Notes: generated by a model from the sequence alone, not told the origin. A stretch of DNA of 64,000 nucleotides from Lewinellaceae bacterium (GCA_016716135.1 JADJWX010000006.1:335443-399442); one strand, 5' to 3'. Numbered from the stretch's first letter, positions 19,101-26,899 are shown. Numbers and translations are program-made.

Positions 19101-20747
19101 GGCGGCGGCGATATGCCGCGCGACGGTAAAAACATGAGCGACAAACTCAGCAACCCGCCCGCTGCCCGCAACCGCAATGCCCCGCCGCCGGGTGGCAACG
19201 ACGATCCGGCAGCCACCGGCGCCGCCGACGGTGACGATAAAGGAGGAAAATCCAAACGTGACCGGAAAAGCAAAAAAGAAAAGAACAAAGATCGGGAGCC
19301 ATCCCTGGCCGAGCGCATCGCCTTGCGCCCGTTGATGATGGTGCGCAAAGCGCGGTTTACGTACAGTGAAAACTTCAGCACGGTGATCCCGGGGTTCACC
19401 CCCGACACCAAACTAATGGGCCTGAGCGAGGGCTTTTCGGCGCCGGGCTGGGCGTTTGTGGCCGGTATTCAGCCGAGTTCCGCATGGTTGGACGAGGCGG
19501 CCAGCAAAGGCTGGATCACCCACCGGCCGGAGCTGAACCAGCAGGTGGTGCGCAACTACACGCAAAATATTGATGCGGGCGCTACGATCGAGCCCTTCAC
19601 CGATTTCCGCATTGAGCTCACGGCCAACCGCCAGTTTACACGGAATGAAACCGAGCTGTTCAAAGACCAGAATTTCCTGCTTGACCCCAACGAGGTGAAT
19701 TTCGAACACCGCGCTTTCCGTGAAATGGGTAGCCTCACAGTGTCGTATTTTACCTTAAACACCTTGTTTAACAATGACCTGAACGGCCTTTTTGCCCGGT
19801 TTGAAAACATTCGCCCGATCATATCCGACCGGCTGGCACAACAGGCTGGCAATACCAATTCGCACGAAAAAGACGGCCCAGGCTATCGATACGGCTACGG
19901 GAAAATTCAGCAGGAAGTACTGATCCCATCGTTTATTGCCGCCTATGCCGACAAAGACCCGAACTCGGTAAACCTGGATATTTTCGATACCCGCCCGGCG
20001 ATCAACTGGCGCCTGAACTACAACGGCCTGTCGAAGATTGGCGGCCTGGACAAAATTTTCGCCAGCGTGCAAATCACGCACGGGTACAAAAACTCGCTCT
20101 CGGTGAATTCCTACAACACGGATATTTTCTTTGACAATGCCGCGCCGTACACACCGGATACCCTGAATTTCAACTACGTTGCCCGCTATGAAATTCCGCA
20201 GGTGGTGATCAACGAGCAGTTTGCGCCCATGCTCGGGATCGATATCAAGTTGAAAAACGATATGACGTTTAAGGTGGATTTCAAAAAGAGCCGGACACTG
20301 GCCATGTCGTTCATCGACTATCAGCTGGCCGAAACGCGTTCCACAGGCTATACCGTCGGCTTTGGCTACCGCCTGAAAAACGTCAATATTCCGTTCCTGA
20401 CGGGCAAGAAAAAGAGCAAGAGCCGTTCGTCCAAACCGCCGACCACGCCAACAGGCCCGCCTGCGCCCCGCGGCGGCGGCCAACAGGCCAACGACATGAA
20501 CTTCAAGTTCGACTTCGACCTGCGCGACGATATTACGATCAACCACCGGCTCGACCAGCTCGACGAGGCCATCCCTACCCGGGGCGCCCGCACGATCAGC
20601 ATCAACCCATCGGTAGACTACGCCCTGAACCGGCGCCTCAAACTGCGCCTGTTCACCGACTACCGCAAAACGGTGCCGAAAACGTCGCAGTCGTTCCCGA
20701 TCACGACGGTGAATGCCGGGGTGGCGGTGCAGTTTTCGTTAAACTAA
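13107..20747 (+). CDS. sprA: T9SS outer-membrane translocon SprA (Sov)
   Basis: 2546 residues from the ATG at 13107, chosen because a signal peptide starts there (MTKKNILLATIGLL); the frame extends 33 codons further upstream without one. Length and motifs fit SprA/Sov, the giant 36-strand barrel that carries type IX cargo across the outer membrane. Early barrel repeats (TGNFDFDMDINM, KLKLNFNYNTQA, about 205-260), the two SprA_N-like regions (GFQSRTMLGARFDYTL; WLDPGHNRAINQ, YIDDFEGS) and the C-terminal strand ending VAVQFSLN are visible. A low-complexity Pro/Gly/Asn and Lys/Arg insert at about 1975-2065 (GPG-rich, then KSKRDRKSKKEKNKD) is probably an exposed loop. Its cargo includes the sorting-domain proteins elsewhere in this window. 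Two hairpins terminate it. Confidence 0.96.
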   Translation: MTKKNILLATIGLLSLATLFAFTNPQGAKSAGERVITLFFPDKTLPIAPDYSFAESDQSARRTPHAALDTFPPLEDRTGDFINSQNPNPIDLRDPKVIEQQVEYDPVSNMYIITEKIGDDYFRAPTYLTFDEYVKWRDRKQQQEYFDRLQGVESAGKSSGGITDPIAKFEIKNTLIDRLFGGTNVDIKPQGNINLTFGFDYQKIQNPILTLRQQRTGNFDFDMDINMSASGQIGEKLKLNFNYNTQATFDFDNQMKLNYDTKGFSEDEIIQNIEAGNVSLPLRSNLIQGAQNLFGFKTGLKFGHLNMTLLAAQQRSRQNSIAVQGGSQLQVYEKPIDEYDENRHFLISHWNRNQFEDALKCLPVPQTLFTITRMEVWITNDQGRTDGGIRDIVALMDLAEPNPYNQDFLGTPTELDAKGQPLPTNGNNTLFPQIASILSADSTLRFTDKVVNRLTNELGLVQTRDFEKVTAYQLSPSEFTYDEQLGFISISRNVQPDQVVGVALEYTYNGVPYKIGEFSSDVSGPADETGLNQNVFFVKMLKSTTANVQYPIWDLMMKNVYSVGSVNVDPQEFRFDIFYEDPGKGQKRFLNSPDIPAGVANLPLLQIFRLDTLNLQGDPGPDGIFDFVPGLTINLRSGRIMFPVLEPFGSYLGGKLAAAGADPAVVEKYVYPQLYDSTLFRAREFQQLNRFTLKGSYKSSTSSEISLGTFNLPQGSVRVSAGGRQLIEGQDYIVDYNIGKFKILSDAILQSGQNVNVSFEDNTLFGFQSRTMLGARFDYTLNKDVNIGATFMNLFERPLTQKVNFGDDPINNKMYGLDVNISKEAPWLTKLVDKLPLIDTKAPSSITAQAEVAWLDPGHNRAINQSGEKGGIVYIDDFEGSTANLPLANPANTWVLASVPRGDNMLFPEADLTDTLAMSANRSRLAWYIADPSARDAVDNTNPYTRRIEFQDIFPNRQLTPLEQSALRPLDVTIYPRERGPYNFELPDGYPGISKGLTTTGELDEPTTRWAGFMKGLNTNDFEAANIEFVEFWMLNPYMDKGDNTNISKDGAMYIDLGSISEDIMRDSRQFFENALPTGQGVNSTAETRWGRVPVLRPVVNAFDNDPAKRVLQDLGLDGLNDEEERTFFSEWVNAILASSLSPNAKDSILADPSNDNFVYFRDQAFDVTTPGLLERYRKFNSPQGNSPVNQTQNLNPSATNYPDSEDLNRDNSLNETEAYFRYKIELKKTGVTFNDGVQMEVLDVDAPELRDLITDTVVFDRNGARFVWYRFKLPLDHIRRQTIGGIQDFRSIRFVRMFWKGFDERTTFRFATLELGRNQWRRFTQALPDPSFPGCDAGTPNTPFDVNAVSIEENAARAPFNYTIPYGISREQSVGAFPDILQNEQALSMSICSLTQCDARAIFKTLNMDLRQFERLKMFVHAERVDEPLDTNDLTVFIRLGSDFYRNYYEYEIPLTPSNPDNVINGNPDSRSYKEEVWRPENNFDFPLELLTEVKKLRNKDVNWDVSLPYIISDPDNPRNRVKVVGNPNLGYVKGAMVGVRNVDPENLPHCVEVWINELRLNGFNEQGGYAGQARLDMKLADLGNISMAGNYTSIGWGSIEQKLIQRQREEIIQYDISTNLELGRFFPEKFGLRLPFYAQYSNVTKNPEYDPYDLDIKLKDKLNDEADPIKREEIRSQAQDVTITRGFNFTNVRKERTGGARKIPLPWNIENFSLTYAFNQEKRRTPFIINDQINRYKGALDWQYATGLKPLQPFKKMIKNDKYFKWITEMNFNPLPSTYGFSTNLERIVQVTTYRFAGGDPELDTYYNRRFTWDRNYDLGWEITKNLRFNFNAVARSLIDEPLQYMNGEVVSKQTRKDSIWQNIKSLGRPKNYTHTASLNYTLPFKVIPLMDWITVKASYTAGYTWTAQSLKLQYLPDVPSQYSDIVNMRSLGNVIQNNNVRQINGDFNFETLYNKSKYLAKINKRGAPGGRTPNSGRNNRNNRSNSPDLPGMDPSGGGDMPRDGKNMSDKLSNPPAARNRNAPPPGGNDDPAATGAADGDDKGGKSKRDRKSKKEKNKDREPSLAERIALRPLMMVRKARFTYSENFSTVIPGFTPDTKLMGLSEGFSAPGWAFVAGIQPSSAWLDEAASKGWITHRPELNQQVVRNYTQNIDAGATIEPFTDFRIELTANRQFTRNETELFKDQNFLLDPNEVNFEHRAFREMGSLTVSYFTLNTLFNNDLNGLFARFENIRPIISDRLAQQAGNTNSHEKDGPGYRYGYGKIQQEVLIPSFIAAYADKDPNSVNLDIFDTRPAINWRLNYNGLSKIGGLDKIFASVQITHGYKNSLSVNSYNTDIFFDNAAPYTPDTLNFNYVARYEIPQVVINEQFAPMLGIDIKLKNDMTFKVDFKKSRTLAMSFIDYQLAETRSTGYTVGFGYRLKNVNIPFLTGKKKSKSRSSKPPTTPTGPPAPRGGGQQANDMNFKFDFDLRDDITINHRLDQLDEAIPTRGARTISINPSVDYALNRRLKLRLFTDYRKTVPKTSQSFPITTVNAGVAVQFSLN

Positions 20748-20762
20748 GTACTGTCCTGTGCT

Positions 20763-20795
20763 AGTGAGGGGGTGGCTGGCAGCCACCCCCTCACT
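20763..20795. terminator. First of twin hairpins after sprA (bidirectional)
   Basis: 15-bp perfect arms (20763-20777 with 20781-20795) and a 3-nt loop, between convergent sprA and the hydrolase gene. No long T tract follows. Confidence 0.7.
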
Positions 20796-20815
20796 TGGCT
20801 TTCCGCTCCTGTGAT

Positions 20816-20848
20816 AGTGAGGGGGTGACTGCCAGTCACCCCCTCACT
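20816..20848. terminator. Second of twin hairpins after sprA (bidirectional)
   Basis: 15-bp perfect arms (20816-20830 with 20834-20848) and a 3-nt loop. It is the same stem as the one at 20763-20795 except for a single exchanged base pair (GGCT/AGCC versus GACT/AGTC), so both arms changed together. Confidence 0.7.
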
Positions 20849-20878
20849 TGTTTCCCCGCTCAGCCAACCAGAAACCTT

Positions 20879-21649
20879 CTAACCCTCTAACCATTTTCCC
20901 AGCCGCTCCTGGTACAAATCAAACGCTTGCAGGTTGCTGTGGCGACCGCCCGGGATGGTCACAAATTCGTCGCCGGGTTTGAGCACCGTTCTCAGGCGGA
21001 CTGCCGAATTGTACGGCACCACCCGGTCGGCAGTACCGTGAAAAATCAGGATGGGCAGAGCCGATTGGGCCAGGTGCCAGTCGTTGGGGAATTGGAATGC
21101 GGGCTGAATGGGCAGGCTGGACAGGCCGATCAGGCTGGCCGTCAGGCCGGCAATGCTGTCGTAGGGCGTTTCCAGGATGACCAGTTTGGCTCGCACATGC
21201 GCCGCCAGGTATGCGGCAATGCCCGTGCCGAGCGAGGCGCCATAGAGCACGATTTGTTCGGCAGGAAAGCGTTCCCGCAGCCATTCGTACACCTGAACGG
21301 CATCCTGGTAGTACAGTTTTTCATCCGGTGCACCGGTACTTTTTCCGTAGCCACGGTATTCCAGCGCCACAAAATCGTAGCCCCGGCTGGTGAAATCGTG
21401 GTGTTTTTTCCCCCAATGCTGGAGGTTGTACCGGTTGCCGTGAAAAAACAGCACAACGCCGCGGCGCACTTTTTTTTCTGTAAAAAAATGCAGCAGGTTG
21501 AGGCGGGCGCCGTCGGGGGTGTCCAGGAAAATTTCGTCGAATGGCTGCGAAAATTTAAACGCGTAGTCCGTTTTGAGCCGGGTGGGCCGGAACAACATGG
21601 ATTTTTGCAGGGAGGTCGACAGGGAGTTGAGCCAACGGAATACGGGCAT
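20879..21649 (-). CDS. Alpha/beta hydrolase (BEM46/ABHD13-like)
   Basis: 256 residues. The alpha/beta-hydrolase core shows VLFFHGN (oxyanion strand-loop), GRGYGKS-like YRGYGKST, the nucleophile elbow GASLG (Ser about 138), HGTADRVVP with the acid Asp, and GGRHSN with the catalytic His. A short hydrophobic N-terminus suggests membrane association. The natural substrate is unknown. It starts 3 bp after the MazG-like gene and forms an operon with it and the radical SAM gene. Confidence 0.88.
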   Translation of the reverse strand: MPVFRWLNSLSTSLQKSMLFRPTRLKTDYAFKFSQPFDEIFLDTPDGARLNLLHFFTEKKVRRGVVLFFHGNRYNLQHWGKKHHDFTSRGYDFVALEYRGYGKSTGAPDEKLYYQDAVQVYEWLRERFPAEQIVLYGASLGTGIAAYLAAHVRAKLVILETPYDSIAGLTASLIGLSSLPIQPAFQFPNDWHLAQSALPILIFHGTADRVVPYNSAVRLRTVLKPGDEFVTIPGGRHSNLQAFDLYQERLGKWLEG

Positions 21650-21652
21650 AGT

Positions 21653-21991
21653 TCAGCGTAGTTTGGGGTTGGTGGCATGCCGCTGGGCATCCCTGGTGGT
21701 TTTTTTATCCAGGTTTTTTTGAAGGGCTTCGGTCAGATCGACGCCGGTTTGGTTGGCCAGGCAGATGAGCACGAACAGTACGTCGGCCATTTCATCGGCC
21801 AGGTCTTCCCGGGCGGAGGCCGCCAGTTCGGGCGTTTTGAACGATTGTTCGCCGTACAGCCGGGCCAGCAGGCGGGACACCTCACCCACTTCTTCCATCA
21901 GGATGGCGTTGTTCGTCAGTTCGGAGTAGTATTTCACGCCGACGGTTCGGATCCAGTGGTCTACAGTTTGTTGTGCTTCTTTTATGGTCAT
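21653..21991 (-). CDS. MazG-like nucleotide pyrophosphohydrolase
   Basis: 113 residues from the ATG at 21991 (MTIKEAQQ), which is the usual start of this all-alpha NTP-PPase family; a GTG 8 codons upstream is possible. The magnesium-binding motif EEVGEV (EExxE type) and the second motif DLADEMADVLF (ExxD) are intact. These enzymes hydrolyse nucleoside triphosphates, often damaged ones, to monophosphate and pyrophosphate. It lies 42 bp after the radical SAM gene and 3 bp before the hydrolase gene. Confidence 0.88.
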   Translation of the reverse strand: MTIKEAQQTVDHWIRTVGVKYYSELTNNAILMEEVGEVSRLLARLYGEQSFKTPELAASAREDLADEMADVLFVLICLANQTGVDLTEALQKNLDKKTTRDAQRHATNPKLR

Positions 21992-22033
21992 GCGTGTTTT
22001 TTTTGGACTTACCACGTAGGCAAAGGACGAAAA

Positions 22034-23056
22034 CTACGCCCAAACTTTACAACCCTCCGTACAATTCGTGCAGATGTCAATGGCGCTGCGGCCTTTCAGG
22101 ATTTGCCGGCGAAAATTCCGGTAGGCGCTGTCCTGCCAGATTTCCCGGAAGGGCGCTGTTTTCAGGTCGCCCATGCGGTGTGTCGCATCCTTGTCGAAGC
22201 AACAGGGCACCACGAGGCCGTCCCAGGTGACGACGCAGGCGTGCCAGAGTTTCCAGCAATGGTTGTTCAGGCTGTTCCGTGGCGCCCAGCTGCCGTCGGG
22301 TAGTTGGCGGTAGCGGGCAAAGCGTTCCCGGGTGGGAATCAGCGGGTTGCCGTGTTTGTAATTGTACACTTGCGCGGTTTTTAATTTAACGGCATCCACA
22401 CCGATTTCTTTTGCCAGGCGGTACAGGTCTTCGATCTGGTGTTCGTTTGGTCGAACGACCAAAAATTGAAAAATGATATGCGGGCGCTTGGATTTGAGCC
22501 GGTGTTTCCAGGCCACCACATTCCGCGCACCCTGCAGTACCTGTTCGAGTTGGCCGCCGATGCGGTATTGGGCGTAGGTTTCCTGGGTGGTACCGTCGAC
22601 GGAAATGATCAGCCTGTCGAGGCCTGATTCCACCGTTTGGCGGGCCCGGGCATCGTCCAGAAAATGGCCGTTGGTACTGGTAACGGTGTACAAATTTCGT
22701 TCGTGGGCGTACCGGACCATGTCGAGAAACTGCGGGTGGATGTACGGTTCGCCCTGGAAATAAAAGTAGAGGTAGAGCAGGTCGGGGTGCAGTTCATCCA
22801 CAACACGGCGAAAGAAATCGGTTTTTAAATTCCCGGTGTTGCGGGTGAAGGCGCGCAAACCGGAGGGGCATTCGGGGCAGCGCAGGTTGCAGGCCGTGGT
22901 GGGTTCGATGCTGAGCATGACGGGCAGGCCCCATTGGACGGGTTTGCGCAGGAGCCGGGTGACGTAGTAGGAGGCCACTACTATGGCAAAGTTCCAACCG
23001 CGCCGGAGGGTCATTTTTTTTAAAAAATTCAGGCTGTCGTTCCAAGGATTGTTCAT
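22034..23056 (-). CDS. Radical SAM/SPASM domain protein
   Basis: 340 residues. The radical SAM cluster motif CNLRCPEC (CxxxCxxC, about 57-64) is followed by the GGEP-like YFQGEPYIHP, SVDGTTQETYA, and a C-terminal SPASM/Twitch region with many cysteines (HCWKLWHAC, VPCCFDKD, CTNCTEGC) for auxiliary clusters. The enzyme would cleave SAM to a radical and modify an unidentified substrate, perhaps a peptide or sugar. No precursor peptide gene is visible next to it. It heads a three-gene minus-strand operon and is divergent from the PKD protein gene. Confidence 0.88.
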   Translation of the reverse strand: MNNPWNDSLNFLKKMTLRRGWNFAIVVASYYVTRLLRKPVQWGLPVMLSIEPTTACNLRCPECPSGLRAFTRNTGNLKTDFFRRVVDELHPDLLYLYFYFQGEPYIHPQFLDMVRYAHERNLYTVTSTNGHFLDDARARQTVESGLDRLIISVDGTTQETYAQYRIGGQLEQVLQGARNVVAWKHRLKSKRPHIIFQFLVVRPNEHQIEDLYRLAKEIGVDAVKLKTAQVYNYKHGNPLIPTRERFARYRQLPDGSWAPRNSLNNHCWKLWHACVVTWDGLVVPCCFDKDATHRMGDLKTAPFREIWQDSAYRNFRRQILKGRSAIDICTNCTEGCKVWA

Positions 23057-23082
23057 GGGACAAACATAACAAAGGCGCGTAG

Positions 23083-23113
23083 TTGGGGTTCAGCGTAGTT
23101 GGCTGTACTTTTG
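23083..23113 (+). promoter_or_regulatory. Bacteroidota-type promoter TTG-N20-TACTTTTG
   Basis: TTG at 23083-23085 and a full-match -7 box TACTTTTG at 23106-23113, 45 bp upstream of the PKD-domain gene. Confidence 0.7.
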
Positions 23114-23157
23114 TACCACTTGAGTCGCAATTTTTTTTAAAAAAACAAGTGCATACG

Positions 23158-23658
23158 ATGGAAAACACAACCAAAACACCCGGTAAAAACCGCGAAGTTA
23201 TTTTGCTGGTCGTGGTGGCGCTGATTGGCGCGGCCGGTTTGCTGGCGCTTCAATTTGCCCGGAAAACACCGGCTGCACGCGCCGACGAGCGCTCCATGGT
23301 GCAGTCGAGCGCCCAGCAAAAAGGCGAGCCGGAAGTGGTGTCGGCTCCCATCCAGCGCATTCCGGGCAACCTGGTCAGCCGTGATGCAGAATACCCCGAG
23401 GTGGGGCAGCCGTTTGAATTTAAAATGGCGAACTTTTCGCAGGGGGCCGTGTACGAAATTGACCCCGGTGACGGCAACGGACGCCGGCAGTTTACCAATG
23501 GCGTGTTGAAATATACCTATTCGAAATCCGGCAAGTACCAGGTTTCGCTCTATGCCAAATACGAAGGCCAGGAGGTAAAACTGCAAACGATCACCAAAAA
23601 AGTGGTGGTACCGCCCAAGCCGGAGAAGGTAGAAATTGTGCCGTTTATTGACAATTGA
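23158..23658 (+). CDS. Membrane-anchored PKD-domain protein
   Basis: 166 residues from the ATG at 23158; the longer open frame upstream overlaps the promoter. A single transmembrane segment (VILLVVVALIGAAGLLALQF, residues about 14-33) anchors an exported domain. Residues 80-150 (VGQPFEFKM, EIDPGDG, YTYSKSGKYQVSLYA) show the DPGDG and YTYxxxGxYxV marks of a PKD fold. Function unknown; probably a small periplasmic or surface scaffold. Confidence 0.78.
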   Translation: MENTTKTPGKNREVILLVVVALIGAAGLLALQFARKTPAARADERSMVQSSAQQKGEPEVVSAPIQRIPGNLVSRDAEYPEVGQPFEFKMANFSQGAVYEIDPGDGNGRRQFTNGVLKYTYSKSGKYQVSLYAKYEGQEVKLQTITKKVVVPPKPEKVEIVPFIDN

Positions 23659-23985
23659 AAAAGGCCAACGACTAAGCAGAATAACGGCATGTAAAACATG
23701 GTAAAAAATTTATATGCCGGGCAATATTTCTGCAACGAACGTTGTTTTGAAAAGCCATTGTTTTAATCCGAGTGCCAGCGAAGCGACATCTTTTCAAATT
23801 TTCGCTGCAAACACCTAAACCGATTGTACCCTTCATGCAAATTTGCCAAATCCCCGGTGCGCCCCTGTACCGTATCAAAACCAATCAAATGCCTTTCCCG
23901 GGCAGGGCTTTCAAGGCGACGCCCGAAAATCTGGGCTGCCCTGTCTTTCCGTTTTTTTTCATCCGTTTAATTTTCTGCATACCAA
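23659..23985. other. Intergenic stretch without recognised gene
   Basis: About 330 bp between the PKD gene and the ATP-grasp promoter. I see only short frames without protein-like features on both strands. Confidence 0.5.
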
Positions 23986-24016
23986 TTGGGCAGGCCTGCC
24001 GATTTGAGTAGTTTTG
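23986..24016 (+). promoter_or_regulatory. Bacteroidota-type promoter TTG-N20-TAGTTTTG
   Basis: TTG at 23986-23988, exactly 20 nt, then TAGTTTTG at 24009-24016, 45 bp before the ATP-grasp start. Spacing and distance are the same as for the promoter at 23083. Confidence 0.7.
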
Positions 24017-24060
24017 TCGCGTATGCATTACTATCTATTGACATTCAAAACGCAAAACGG

Positions 24061-25089
24061 ATGAAGAAAATCGGAATTTTACATGGCAAGGAAAGTACGT
24101 TCCCGGAGGCTTTTGTGGCGCGGGTCAACGCCAAAGGGGTAAAAGGCGTAGAGGCTGAACCGACGTTGGTCGGCGAAGTTATGCAGGGGGAGCCAACGCC
24201 CTATGCCGTCATGATCGACCGGATCAGCCAGGATGTGCCATTTTACCGGGCATATCTGAAAAATGCCGCCCTGAACGGCACGGCAGTGCTCAACAACCCG
24301 TTCTGGTGGAGCGCCGACGAAAAATATTTTAACAACTGCCTGGCTACTAAAATCGGCATGCCGGTACCGCGCACGGTGCTGTTGCCGTCCAAACAAATGC
24401 CGCCGGATACCAGCGCGCAGAGTTTCCGCAACCTGAAATACCCATTGGAGTGGGAAAACATGATCGAATACCTCGGTGGTTTTCCCCTGTTTATGAAACC
24501 ACACTCGGGTGGCGGCTGGAAGAATGTGTACAAAATCAACAACTTCGATGAGTTTTTTGAAGCCTACAATGAAACCGGCACCCTGGTGATGTTGCTCCAG
24601 GAGGCCATCGAATTCGACGGGTATTTCCGCTGCTATTGCCTCGGGGGCAAGTACGTGCGCATCATGGACTACGAACCCCGCAACCCGCATCACCTGCGCT
24701 ACGTGGCCGATCACAAGGCCTCAAAAGCCCTGCGCGCCGAAATGCACGATTACGTTTTGCGCATCAATGCCGCGTTGGGCTACGATTTTAACACCGTTGA
24801 GTTTGCCATCCGCGACGGTATTCCGTACGCCATTGATTTTTGCAATCCGGCGCCCGATGCCGACGTGCATTCCGTAGGGGAGGAAAACTTCGAATGGGTG
24901 GTTGAAAACGCCGCAAACATGGCCATTGAACGGGCATTGGCGCACAAGGAAGGCGCTGATAATTTGACCTGGGGGAGTTATGTCGGTGGCGCCGCACAAG
25001 GTCGCCTGCCGGTCAATTCAGGGAAAAGCCCTACCCCGGCAACGGTAAAAAAGGCCTCTGGAAAGGCCTCAAAAGTTAAAAAAGCATAG
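24061..25089 (+). CDS. ATP-grasp superfamily ligase-like protein
   Basis: 342 residues from the ATG at 24061. The central part (FPLFMKPHSGGGWKNV, about 145-160; VMLLQEAIEFDGYFRCY) and the late acidic metal site (NTVEFAIRDG, YAIDFCNPAPD, about 240-265) match the ATP-grasp fold that joins a carboxylate to an amine or thiol through an acyl-phosphate. The substrate is unknown. The C-terminal 30 residues are Lys/Ser/Ala-rich and look unstructured. The gene is monocistronic: it has its own promoter and a terminator 31 bp after the stop. Confidence 0.78.
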   Translation: MKKIGILHGKESTFPEAFVARVNAKGVKGVEAEPTLVGEVMQGEPTPYAVMIDRISQDVPFYRAYLKNAALNGTAVLNNPFWWSADEKYFNNCLATKIGMPVPRTVLLPSKQMPPDTSAQSFRNLKYPLEWENMIEYLGGFPLFMKPHSGGGWKNVYKINNFDEFFEAYNETGTLVMLLQEAIEFDGYFRCYCLGGKYVRIMDYEPRNPHHLRYVADHKASKALRAEMHDYVLRINAALGYDFNTVEFAIRDGIPYAIDFCNPAPDADVHSVGEENFEWVVENAANMAIERALAHKEGADNLTWGSYVGGAAQGRLPVNSGKSPTPATVKKASGKASKVKKA

Positions 25090-25120
25090 GATCTGCTTTT
25101 TGGCACGTCGTTTGGAATTA

Positions 25121-25156
25121 TACCTGCAAGTAACAATAATCACTTGCAGGTATTTT
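25121..25156 (+). terminator. Terminator after the ATP-grasp gene
   Basis: Exact 11-bp stem (25121-25131 with 25142-25152), 10-nt loop, then TTTTA. Confidence 0.75.
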
Positions 25157-25246
25157 AATCCAAGCGGCTAATCTTCCAACCTGCGCAATAAATGAGAAAG
25201 AAGCCGCCTCAAATACACACACCAAAACCAAAACCGATCCATTACA

Positions 25247-25918
25247 ATGAAATCAATCTTCTTAATCCCGGTCTTTTTATTCGCGCTTATTAACCTCACC
25301 GCAGGCCAAGCTGCCGCCGTGAGCACCTCAAACGACAGCGCTGAACCTACGTTCCAGGACTTTCTGGCTCAGTTTCCGAAAGCCAGTTTGCCGTACACTT
25401 TCGATGCAGAAGTGCTCCAGAACCAACTGGAAAACCGCAGCTCGGCTCCGAAAGCCACACGCCTGGCCTGGGACTACTACCAGTTTTTGCCCACGCTTGA
25501 AGAAAGCGCCCGCTACAGCCGCATGCCGGTTTATCCGGAGCCTGTAGCCGCTTTCGAAACGGCAGATAACTACGCCGTGCTGTACAACACCGGCCGCGCA
25601 TTCACTAAAAATTTGAAAAGTTACCATATCGCCGTTTTTGATAAAGCCGGCAACCACATCGCTACCAACTTCGTAGCCGGTGTAAACCCGGGCACGCTGA
25701 CGGTGGCTACGATCGATGAAAACCTGCGCGCCGTCGTTCAGGCTTACATGATCAACTGGGCCAAGGACTACACCGAAAACGGCCCTGAAGGCAACTCCAT
25801 CAACAGCATGACTTCTGCCGGCCGGCAGGTAATGTTGCTCACTTCGGGTGGCATGGTAGAGCAGGTCAACTGGGCCTACAAAACCGGCGGCATGTCTGCC
25901 TCTGCTTCTGCTAAATAA
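25247..25918 (+). CDS. Secreted protein of unknown family, paralogue 1
   Basis: 223 residues with a signal peptide (residues 1-20, ending LTAGQ). No known domain is recognised. It shares its plan with the gene at 26169: an N-terminal F..FL.QFP...LPY motif, a central Y.SR.P.Y.EPVA segment, then a repeat of strand-like stretches (SYHIAVFDKAGN, FVAG, TVATID, AVV.AY...W.KD). I infer a small periplasmic or secreted beta-rich protein. A strong terminator separates the two paralogues, so they are transcribed separately. Confidence 0.75.
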   Translation: MKSIFLIPVFLFALINLTAGQAAAVSTSNDSAEPTFQDFLAQFPKASLPYTFDAEVLQNQLENRSSAPKATRLAWDYYQFLPTLEESARYSRMPVYPEPVAAFETADNYAVLYNTGRAFTKNLKSYHIAVFDKAGNHIATNFVAGVNPGTLTVATIDENLRAVVQAYMINWAKDYTENGPEGNSINSMTSAGRQVMLLTSGGMVEQVNWAYKTGGMSASASAK

Positions 25919-25942
25919 ACAATACCATGCAGGTTAACCTGC

Positions 25943-25985
25943 AAACCCCCGTCCGGCTGCGGCTTCTCCGGACGGGGGTTTTTCA
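25943..25985 (+). terminator. Strong terminator after paralogue 1
   Basis: Exact 14-bp stem (25943-25956 with 25968-25981) ending in a run of T. Confidence 0.9.
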
Positions 25986-26168
25986 TTGGGATCAAACGGT
26001 TTAGCGCGTTGTTAAAAAAGGAGAATGTATGCACTTTGGCGAAGGGCCTGTTCGTTTGTTTTGAGCAGGCCGGCTTGCCTGCGATTTAATGCCGGCTACG
26101 CCCGGCTAGTCAAATTATCATTTTCCAAATGCCGCACTCACCTACCTCATCATTAAAAAACCGGTTTT

Positions 26169-26870
26169 ATGAAGCAGCCCATTTTTAGTATCGCTATAGT
26201 TTTAACAGCAGGACTCTTTGCCGCGTTTTCGTTGTTGCCAAAGGAAACAACTACTGTGGATACCCGTACAGATAAGGATTTTCAAAAATTTTTAAAGCAA
26301 TTTCCGGAAACCATCCTTCCTTATGCAATCACCAAGGAACAGATGCTGGAACCTTTGGAAACCCAAGATGACGAGAACATGGGAAACAACCCGGGGCCGC
26401 GAAAAAGGCTTGAAGATCCCAAGCGATTTATTCCAATTGACCAATTGGATTACATCAGCCGGGTTCCAATTTATAAGGAACCAGTTGCCCGCATGGCAAC
26501 TGCCCGGCACAATGCGGTCATTTACTCCGTTTCGCAAGGGTACAGCAGGCCGTTTAAATCCTTTTATGTGGCAGTTTTTAATAAAAACGGAACCTTCGTG
26601 AACTCGCGCCATTTGGCCGGTTCGGGAATTACATACGTGACAGCCGGTACTATTGATATGGCCTTGAGCGCCGTTGTTGAAACCTACAAGGTGCACTGGG
26701 AAAAAGATCGGTACGATGCCGGGTTGGCTGACAATGCGATTACCGGCCTAACCCTGGAATCCTCCGAAATTGTTGACCTGACCAAGCCAACCGAAAAGCA
26801 CCCGAAGGGGCCCAAAATAAAGCCGTTGATCAAAGAAGAACCGAACGTGAAAACGGTTGGGGTGCGATGA
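26169..26870 (+). CDS. Secreted protein of unknown family, paralogue 2
   Basis: 233 residues with a signal peptide (about 1-20). Clearly related to the upstream neighbour: KFLKQFPETILPY, YISRVPIYKEPVA, SFYVAVFNKNGTF, TAGTIDMALSAVVETY. The C-terminal tail is Lys/Pro-rich. It is more diverged than a recent duplicate, and its AT-richer codon use differs from the flanking genes. No function can be assigned. RBS-like purines precede the ATG. Confidence 0.75.
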   Translation: MKQPIFSIAIVLTAGLFAAFSLLPKETTTVDTRTDKDFQKFLKQFPETILPYAITKEQMLEPLETQDDENMGNNPGPRKRLEDPKRFIPIDQLDYISRVPIYKEPVARMATARHNAVIYSVSQGYSRPFKSFYVAVFNKNGTFVNSRHLAGSGITYVTAGTIDMALSAVVETYKVHWEKDRYDAGLADNAITGLTLESSEIVDLTKPTEKHPKGPKIKPLIKEEPNVKTVGVR

Positions 26871-26899
26871 CAAATGCCGCAATATACCTCTGATCCATG

